From: Chitinophagaceae bacterium
Lineage (GTDB): Bacteria > Bacteroidota > Bacteroidia > Chitinophagales > Chitinophagaceae
Assembly (NCBI GenBank): GCA_009996555.1
Contig: JAACZX010000472.1
Coordinates: 1 to 11,113 of the forward strand
DNA length: 11,113 bases
Direction of reading: 5' to 3'
Shown: positions 6,703-11,113 of the stretch, one piece after another
How positions within the stretch are numbered: the stretch's first letter is position 1
How the letters are laid out: every line of letters begins with the position of its first letter
Notes under the pieces: model-generated
Told to the model about the DNA's origin: nothing
What the model saw: the letters and a program-made list of their open reading frames with translations, nothing else
Database searches by the model: none
Made by a program: the position numbers and the translations under genes

Positions 6703-8262
6703 ATGAAATATCTTATCCCTTTATTTCTTTTCGTAGCGAGTTTTGAGTCAACAGCACAGAAGGTGTCAGTAAAAGTTGTGAACACAAATGATGTTACAAA
6801 TCATACTGTTAAATGGACATTACAAGAAAAGACAGATTTTAAAATTGGAGACAATATTATCCAGGTAGAAAATACCGGCAGCAGAATGCAACTTGGTTAC
6901 ACTGCAAAACTCAGTCGTGAAAAACATGCGTTGACCTTGCATAAAATAAATATGGATGGAAAAGAAATAGCGACCGGCAAATTAGAAAACGGAGAGAGAG
7001 TATTTGGGCCATCAGCCACCGTACCCCTCTTGTTTAACAATAAATTGCTGTTGGTTTATTTTCGTTATGAAGCGGATACAATGAAGCTCTATTTGTCTGA
7101 GGTGGATGATGAATCGCTCACAATAAAAAGTACACAACTGCTTTACAAGTTTGCACAGCGTAATGTGGGTTTATTTGGAATGAATTCGTTAAGTTATGAA
7201 ATCATGACTTCTATTTCTCCTGATCAGAAAAAGTTATTAATTGCTTACCGGAACAGTAACGGTCAAATGTTTTCATCTGTCTTTTCCTCTGATTTATCAG
7301 CATTAAGGACAAAAATTTCCAATCCTTTGTTTCCTGAAAAAGCTGAGATATCCGATGTGTTTCTGGAAAATTCCGGCAACTGCGTTTTTGGGTTATCATC
7401 TACGCTTGGGTCTGAGTTTGAGCATTTATTAGCAAAGGGGTTTTTGGTGCAACGTATCGACAATTCAGAACGTGTAATCCCATTTAATATCATTGGTGCC
7501 AATTTTACACCTGAACATTTGCGGATTCAGCCATCAGCCGACTTTTCAAAACTATATGCCTGTGGCGATTATTCGGGTGATCGGAATATGGAAGGTGTTT
7601 TTGTTGTAGAGTTAAATACACAGCAATTCCGGTTAAGCAAACCATTTGTTTTTGCCTACCCGGAGGAGTTTAAAGAACGCATGTATAAAACCGGTTTTGG
7701 TACAAGGAAAAAGGATAATTATACAGTCATGCCGGTAGATTATCAATTAATAGAAGTTGCTAACGGAGAATTTGCATTAGGAGGCTATGCAAAGACGAAA
7801 TACGAAGGTTCGAGCACGTCAGGGCGGGCAAGAATCACTTTCTTAGCCGGCCCGGTAGTAACAATTTTTTTTGACAAAGAATTTAAGCAGGCAAATTTTG
7901 CCATGATTCCACGTAATCATACGATGCGAAGCGGGAGCGCAGGAATTTTTCTTCCCTACCAAGGCAAACTGGTTGTTTTGTATAATGATTACGCAAAGAA
8001 TTTTGATGAAGATCTTTCAGATGCATCTGTCGACCGTATCCGTATTAATATGGTTAAAGAAGTAGCATTAGGCTATGCGGTAATTAATAAAAACGGAAAG
8101 ATTGAACAACGTAAACTACTCACTGAAGGCATTTCAAGGATGAATTATTTTAATACAATGAACTTTAAAAAATTATCCGAAACCCATATTGTCATTCCCT
8201 CTGCTGCTGATGACAAAAAAACGGACATGAATAAAGTAGCCAGCATAACAATTTCAGACTAA
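6703..8262 (+). CDS. Secreted or periplasmic protein of unknown function, 519 residues
   Basis: The signal peptide (1-19, ending FESTAQ) is typical of exported Bacteroidota proteins. The mature chain has no recognised catalytic motif. It consists of repeated short beta-rich blocks with patterns such as VPLLFNNKLLLVYFRYEAD, MTSISPDQKKLLIAYRNS, IQPSADFSKLYACGDYSG and FLPYQGKLVVLYNDYAKNF. The recurring S-P/A-D-x-K-L and K-L-V-V-L-Y-N elements suggest a beta-propeller-like fold, comparable in style to WD40/TolB-like or kelch-like secreted proteins. This is an inference from strand spacing, not a family match. There is no C-terminal type IX sorting domain and no lipobox, so it is probably periplasmic or bound to the neighbouring barrel. 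It lies 19 bp after the barrel gene and a hairpin follows its stop, so the pair looks like a complete transcription unit. ATG at 6703, with only weak ribosome-binding sequence, as expected here. Confidence 0.7.
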   Translation: MKYLIPLFLFVASFESTAQKVSVKVVNTNDVTNHTVKWTLQEKTDFKIGDNIIQVENTGSRMQLGYTAKLSREKHALTLHKINMDGKEIATGKLENGERVFGPSATVPLLFNNKLLLVYFRYEADTMKLYLSEVDDESLTIKSTQLLYKFAQRNVGLFGMNSLSYEIMTSISPDQKKLLIAYRNSNGQMFSSVFSSDLSALRTKISNPLFPEKAEISDVFLENSGNCVFGLSSTLGSEFEHLLAKGFLVQRIDNSERVIPFNIIGANFTPEHLRIQPSADFSKLYACGDYSGDRNMEGVFVVELNTQQFRLSKPFVFAYPEEFKERMYKTGFGTRKKDNYTVMPVDYQLIEVANGEFALGGYAKTKYEGSSTSGRARITFLAGPVVTIFFDKEFKQANFAMIPRNHTMRSGSAGIFLPYQGKLVVLYNDYAKNFDEDLSDASVDRIRINMVKEVALGYAVINKNGKIEQRKLLTEGISRMNYFNTMNFKKLSETHIVIPSAADDKKTDMNKVASITISD

Positions 8263-8269
8263 GGCCTGA

Positions 8270-8317
8270 CAATTTTAATCCCTTACTACTATAATAATGC
8301 AGCAAGGGTTAAAATTG
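8270..8317. terminator. Long AT-rich hairpin, likely bidirectional terminator
   Basis: The left arm CAATTTTAATCCCTT (8270-8284) pairs with AAGGGTTAAAATTG (8304-8317) along 14 bp with a single bulged base, around a 19-nt loop. It begins 8 bp after the stop of the 519-residue gene and lies between converging genes. No T tract follows on either strand, so Rho-independent action is plausible but not certain; the arms themselves are rich in A and T. Confidence 0.5.
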
Positions 8318-8392
8318 GATTGTGATATATAATGTAAGTGAAATATTGTTTTGTACATCCAGTTACTTAGGGTATCAATCAAACTTTTTGGT

Positions 8393-8555
8393 AAGTATTA
8401 GTGATCAGGTTCAGTTCTATTATTTAGTGCTTTCTAAAAGTGCTTCCGGTATTGGAGCAGGGTCAATGATGCGTATAAATTCTCTTTTAAATTCCATGCC
8501 GTCATAGATCAAATTCCCGTTCTTGTCAATTTCTACAGTAACAGTATGTCCTTTG
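8393..8555. repeat. Direct repeat copy 2 (partner at 5693-5855)
   Basis: This is the intact-gene copy of the 163-bp direct repeat, covering the 3' end of the lipoprotein gene and its downstream flank. Divergence starts sharply after 8555, within codons for the PKGH region. Recombination between the two copies would remove about 2.7 kb, including both genes of the 6033-8262 unit. Confidence 0.85.
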
Positions 8556-8797
8556 GGTAATGGCAGGCTGATCTTATCCGGGTATTGAATGCAAATGAAT
8601 TTGTATTCCCTTATTTTCGAATTACTTTTTGATGAATGAAGACTATGATACATCCATTTGCCATCAACCCTGATGCGTTGCTCGGTTGAAGCGTCATTTG
8701 CTGCATGTACATAAGTTCCATCGTGGTACCTGTGTTTTGAATCTTTACAGGCATAGAACATGAGCAACAGGAAACAGGCAATAAGTTTGTTTTTCAT
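8420..8797 (-). CDS. Small predicted lipoprotein of unknown function
   Basis: This 125-residue protein has a lipoprotein signal peptide: MKNKLIACFLLLMFYAC with Cys17 as the lipidation site (lipobox FYAC, slightly off consensus), followed by KDSKH. The mature part contains DGTYVHAANDASTEQRIRVDGKWMYHS, then YKFICIQYPDKISLPLPKGH and the C-terminal VTVEIDKNGNLIYDG and FKREFIRIID segments. It is a compact, probably beta-rich domain. I do not recognise a family. Its start codon lies 13 bp after the stop of the AbiV-like gene on the same strand, so the two are probably co-transcribed with this gene second. Its C-terminal third exists as a damaged copy at 5720-5953. Being lipid-anchored, it is unlikely to be the cytoplasmic antitoxin of the upstream HEPN protein. 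Confidence 0.7.
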   Translation of the reverse strand: MKNKLIACFLLLMFYACKDSKHRYHDGTYVHAANDASTEQRIRVDGKWMYHSLHSSKSNSKIREYKFICIQYPDKISLPLPKGHTVTVEIDKNGNLIYDGMEFKREFIRIIDPAPIPEALLESTK

Positions 8798-8810
8798 ATT
8801 AGTTGATTTG

Positions 8811-9482
8811 TCAGGTTGTATGTTGCCTGGATGTTTTTCTCTTTATTGACTTTCCTATAAGGATAGGTAATTGTGATTCTTCAAAGAGTGGAAGGAAATC
8901 ATCCAATTCCTTTTTATTCATTGCTTTTATTTTATTCATAAAATATTGTATGTCGGTAGGAATGTCTTTGGTTTTTGCCAAAGCGTTTTCATAGTCACTT
9001 TTTGTGAGGTTGGAAGGAGAAATCAACCTGTTCAGGTAGTCTGCATAAAATCCTTTTTGTTTCAGATAATCTGCTTTTTCCCACCAATGATAATTGTTCC
9101 TGGCCGGGATGAGTTGAATTGCCGAATGAAGAAGTTGGGTAGCGAAGCCTTTTCCGGAAGTAAAGGAATGAGCGTCCAGAACATGTTTCAATACCATCCA
9201 GATTGAATAGAAATCACGTAAAATAGCATGCCGTGATCTGTGTTTTGAAAAAATGCCCTGGATCTCTTTGGTTTTCAGAAGATCAAAACCATAACCTTCT
9301 AAGAAAAGGAGAAAACATTTAATATACTCTTCCGAGCCGAGTATGAGAAGACCAATTGCGTTTCCATAGTTTTCGTGCCTTGCAAGAATGTTTGCAGAAG
9401 CATACAGTGTTTGTGCATTGATTTCTACTTCCGGATAAATTTCACGGCATTCTTCTTTGGTGAGTTGTAAAAATGTTTTCAT
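8811..9482 (-). CDS. AbiV-like HEPN protein (predicted abortive-infection factor)
   Basis: This is a 223-residue, mainly helical, soluble protein. I assign it to the AbiV/HEPN group from the N-terminal pattern: a helix NAQTLYASANILARHENY, then GNAIGLLILGSEEYIKCFLL (SEEYIK at residues 50-55, like the (S/I)EE-x2-K core of the family), then KHRSRH (80-85). In AbiV, described in Lactococcus, the protein stops phage growth by blocking phage translation on infection. Whether this relative defends against phage is inference. No clear Rx4-6H RNase motif can be fixed by eye, so it may be a non-catalytic HEPN. The frame opens at a TTG (9515), but I prefer ATG 9482: TTG lies inside a promoter-like sequence and the family's first helix follows the ATG directly. 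A lipoprotein gene follows 13 bp downstream. Confidence 0.6.
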   Translation of the reverse strand: MKTFLQLTKEECREIYPEVEINAQTLYASANILARHENYGNAIGLLILGSEEYIKCFLLFLEGYGFDLLKTKEIQGIFSKHRSRHAILRDFYSIWMVLKHVLDAHSFTSGKGFATQLLHSAIQLIPARNNYHWWEKADYLKQKGFYADYLNRLISPSNLTKSDYENALAKTKDIPTDIQYFMNKIKAMNKKELDDFLPLFEESQLPILIGKSIKRKTSRQHTT

Positions 9483-9508
9483 TGTTTGTGTAAACCTGTG
9501 GTGGGTTC

Positions 9509-9521
9509 TGTACAAAAAATA
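9509..9521 (-). promoter_or_regulatory. Promoter-like element upstream of the AbiV-like gene
   Basis: On the minus strand this reads TATTTTTTGTACA, identical to 13 bp at 5987-5999, directly upstream of the promoter of the 6033 gene. It resembles the TAnnTTTG box with one extra spacer base and would place transcription start about 20 nt before ATG 9482. This is a tentative call. Confidence 0.3.
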
Positions 9522-9859
9522 ATGCTTTTTAGCGGCATTGTCGGTTTTATCATAACCTGAATACGGAAACCTTAAAAAAAAGAGTTCAATTCATGCAAAG
9601 TGAGACCGTAAATTCCACATGTACTAAGGGAAATCATTTATTTTAAAGAAAAACTTACGAGACAGATTTGATAGACTTGTTTAATTACAACTGTGTCAGT
9701 TCTTTCAACCTCCGTGCGAATTCGAAAAATTTGTGTGTTATACTAACTTTTGCTGTCAGAAAATAAGAAGGACAAATTATAAATACCGTGTAAACACCTA
9801 TTGTAAAAAGGAAAACTGTTTTTCATATTGTAGACAATTCAACATTGTAGCACTTGCAT
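9522..9859. other. Gene-free divergent spacer
   Basis: About 340 bp lie between the AbiV-like gene (-) and the large partial gene (+). No gene was found. Close to the plus-strand start is a small symmetric motif, ATTGT (9827-9831), AG, ACAAT (9834-9838), with a further ATTGT at 9844-9848: an operator-like arrangement 12 to 33 bp before ATG 9860. TAACTTTTG near 9742-9750 is one spacer base away from a -7 box and may be the promoter of the downstream gene. Confidence 0.4.
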
Positions 9860-11113
9860 ATGAGAAATAGCCGTTTACTCTTGCCACAGTATAAACTCAT
9901 AGCTGACCCGTTGCGGTATATTGGTTTTACATGCTTACTATTCTTTTCTTCAAACCGCTCTATTGCTCAGGACTCAACCATTTCCCCCGTTAACCATTTT
10001 ACGAAAATTGAACAGTTGGCAGCTAATACAACAGGTAAGATTGAAGGGCTGGAAAAAAAGCTGACGAAGAAAACAGAAAGGTACCTGCACATGATTTATA
10101 AGCAGGAAAGGAAACTTCGTAAAAAGATTCTGGCAATTGATTCGGGTGCTGCACAAACACTATTTTCTTATGATCCGGGAATACAGATGAACAGTATCCT
10201 TTCAAAAATCAAAGTAAAAGATTCATCGGGCCAGATGAGTGCTTTGAATGGAACCTATCTTCCTTATCTCGATTCATTACAAGGCGTTTTAAGATTTCCT
10301 GCTTTGGCAGGAGAGGAATATGGTCAATTGAAGGATGCGTTGCAGCAAGTGAACACAATTCAAAAGAAGTTGGCTGATGCTGATGCACTGGAAAGGGTAA
10401 TCCTTCAACGTAAAGAGCAAATCAAAAGGTATTTGTTAAATAAAACAAATCTGCCTCGTTCATTAAAACGGAGCTATGGCGAATATGCAAAACAGGTAGC
10501 CTCTTATCGCCAGGAATTGACAGGAATAAAAGAAACACTAAACGATCCCGATAAGTTACTGCGTAAAGCTTTGGTTGTGGCAAACAAAACTGCTGTGTTT
10601 CGTCAGTTTATGCAGCGGAATTCTTTTCTCACTCAGTTTTTGCCAGTTAGCGTAGGAACAAATACCAATGGTACGGGTCAAATGGTAACAGGTTTGCTTT
10701 CAAGGAACCAGTTTATTCAGAATGTAAACAACAGCACCGGGAGTAGGACGCTTGAGTCAATTGTGCAGCAGGCTGCAAACCGGAATAGTGGCCAATCAAT
10801 GCCGGATTTCGGTCAAATGATTCCTGCAAAAGATGAAACTGTTTCTTTGCCTGAATATGCTCCTAACACAGAACGATCAAAAAGTTTTAAGGATCGCCTG
10901 GAGTATGGCACAAATCTTCAAACACAACGTGGTACAACCTATTTTCCTGTAACATCGGATATTGCCGTATCTGTTGGCTACAAATTGAATACAAAAAGTA
11001 TAATGGGCATTGGCGCCTCGTACAAACTCGGTCTCGGCGAGAATATCCAGAATATCAGGTTGACAAACCAGGGGGTTGGTCTGCGATCATTTATTGATTA
11101 TAAACTGAAAGGG
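9860..11113 (+). CDS. Large secreted coiled-coil / outer-membrane protein, 3'-partial
   Basis: An open frame of 418 codons runs off the right edge. A signal peptide ends about residue 37 (FFSSNRSIAQ). Residues about 45-95 are a charged helical, coiled-coil-like region (IEGLEKKLTKKTERYLHMIY, QERKLRKKILAID), followed by more long helices up to about 260 (VILQRKEQIKRYL, SYGEYAKQVASYRQEL). A Gly/Asn/Gln-rich linker precedes a C-terminal segment from about 329 with FKDRLEYGTNLQ, SDIAVSVGYKLNTKS, IMGIGASYKLGLG and GVGLRSFIDYKLKG, which look like outer-membrane barrel strands. From memory, proteins with this segment occur in Chitinophagaceae next to RHS/YD-repeat or other giant surface proteins; the downstream gene is outside the window, so this is untested. 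ATG 9860 is chosen because an in-frame TAG (9848-9850) lies just upstream. Function unknown. Confidence 0.75.
   Translation, partial: MRNSRLLLPQYKLIADPLRYIGFTCLLFFSSNRSIAQDSTISPVNHFTKIEQLAANTTGKIEGLEKKLTKKTERYLHMIYKQERKLRKKILAIDSGAAQTLFSYDPGIQMNSILSKIKVKDSSGQMSALNGTYLPYLDSLQGVLRFPALAGEEYGQLKDALQQVNTIQKKLADADALERVILQRKEQIKRYLLNKTNLPRSLKRSYGEYAKQVASYRQELTGIKETLNDPDKLLRKALVVANKTAVFRQFMQRNSFLTQFLPVSVGTNTNGTGQMVTGLLSRNQFIQNVNNSTGSRTLESIVQQAANRNSGQSMPDFGQMIPAKDETVSLPEYAPNTERSKSFKDRLEYGTNLQTQRGTTYFPVTSDIAVSVGYKLNTKSIMGIGASYKLGLGENIQNIRLTNQGVGLRSFIDYKLKG

Noticed and set aside
8322..8507. 61-codon plus-strand frame overlapping the lipoprotein gene end
   Set aside because: It is mostly antisense to the lipoprotein gene and to the direct repeat, with no signal of its own.
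5693..8555. A transposon bounded by the direct repeats
   Set aside because: The repeats are gene ends, not terminal inverted repeats, and no transposase or integrase lies between them.
9483..9515. Upstream TTG start adding 11 residues to the AbiV-like protein
   Set aside because: The extra residues fit no family pattern and the TTG overlaps a promoter-like sequence; ATG 9482 is the simpler start.
1..11113. CRISPR array, tRNA or rRNA genes
   Set aside because: No regularly spaced short repeats, no tRNA-like T-arm motif with a fitting acceptor stem, and no rRNA-like sequence were seen.

Overview
The window looks like a piece of a Bacteroidota chromosome, most likely a Chitinophagaceae-like relative. 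It is AT-rich. It carries a TonB-dependent receptor with an N-terminal carboxypeptidase-regulatory-like domain, and several secreted proteins whose signal peptides end in A-Q. One perfect Bacteroidota-type -7 promoter element (TAnnTTTG) is present, and Shine-Dalgarno sequences are mostly absent. The organism assignment is inferred from these traits, not from a database search.

Layout. 1-547: remains of a thiol-disulfide oxidoreductase (TlpA/ResA type, CPHC motif), cut by the left edge and broken by two apparent frameshifts. 548-743: gene-free tail-to-tail spacer with a nested inverted repeat. 744-3146 (-): TonB-dependent receptor. 3147-3807: about 660 bp with no gene, lying upstream of both divergent neighbours. 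3808-4995 (+): MFS transporter with a TTG start. 4996-5239: spacer with a coding-like but interrupted stretch on the minus strand. 5240-5623 (+): small zinc-ribbon protein. 5693-5965: truncated second copy of the small lipoprotein gene found at 8420-8797. 6033-8262 (+): two-gene unit encoding a small predicted outer-membrane barrel and a 519-residue secreted protein of unknown function. 8420-9482 (-): two-gene unit of an AbiV-like HEPN protein followed by a small lipoprotein. 9860-11113 (+): first 418 codons of a large secreted protein with a coiled-coil region and a barrel-like C-terminal part, cut by the right edge.

Themes. Most products act at the envelope (receptor, transporter, barrel, lipoprotein, secreted proteins). 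The region from about 5000 to 9860 looks accessory: gene remnants, a duplicated gene end exactly 2700 bp apart, unknown secreted proteins and a probable phage-defence protein. The direct repeat (about 90% identical over 163 bp) brackets the 6033-8262 unit, so that unit may be a module gained, or losable, by recombination. No transposase, integrase, CRISPR array, tRNA or rRNA was seen. No complete new system can be demonstrated. The best candidates for follow-up are the AbiV-like/lipoprotein pair, the repeat-bracketed secreted pair, and the incomplete coiled-coil protein at the right edge.
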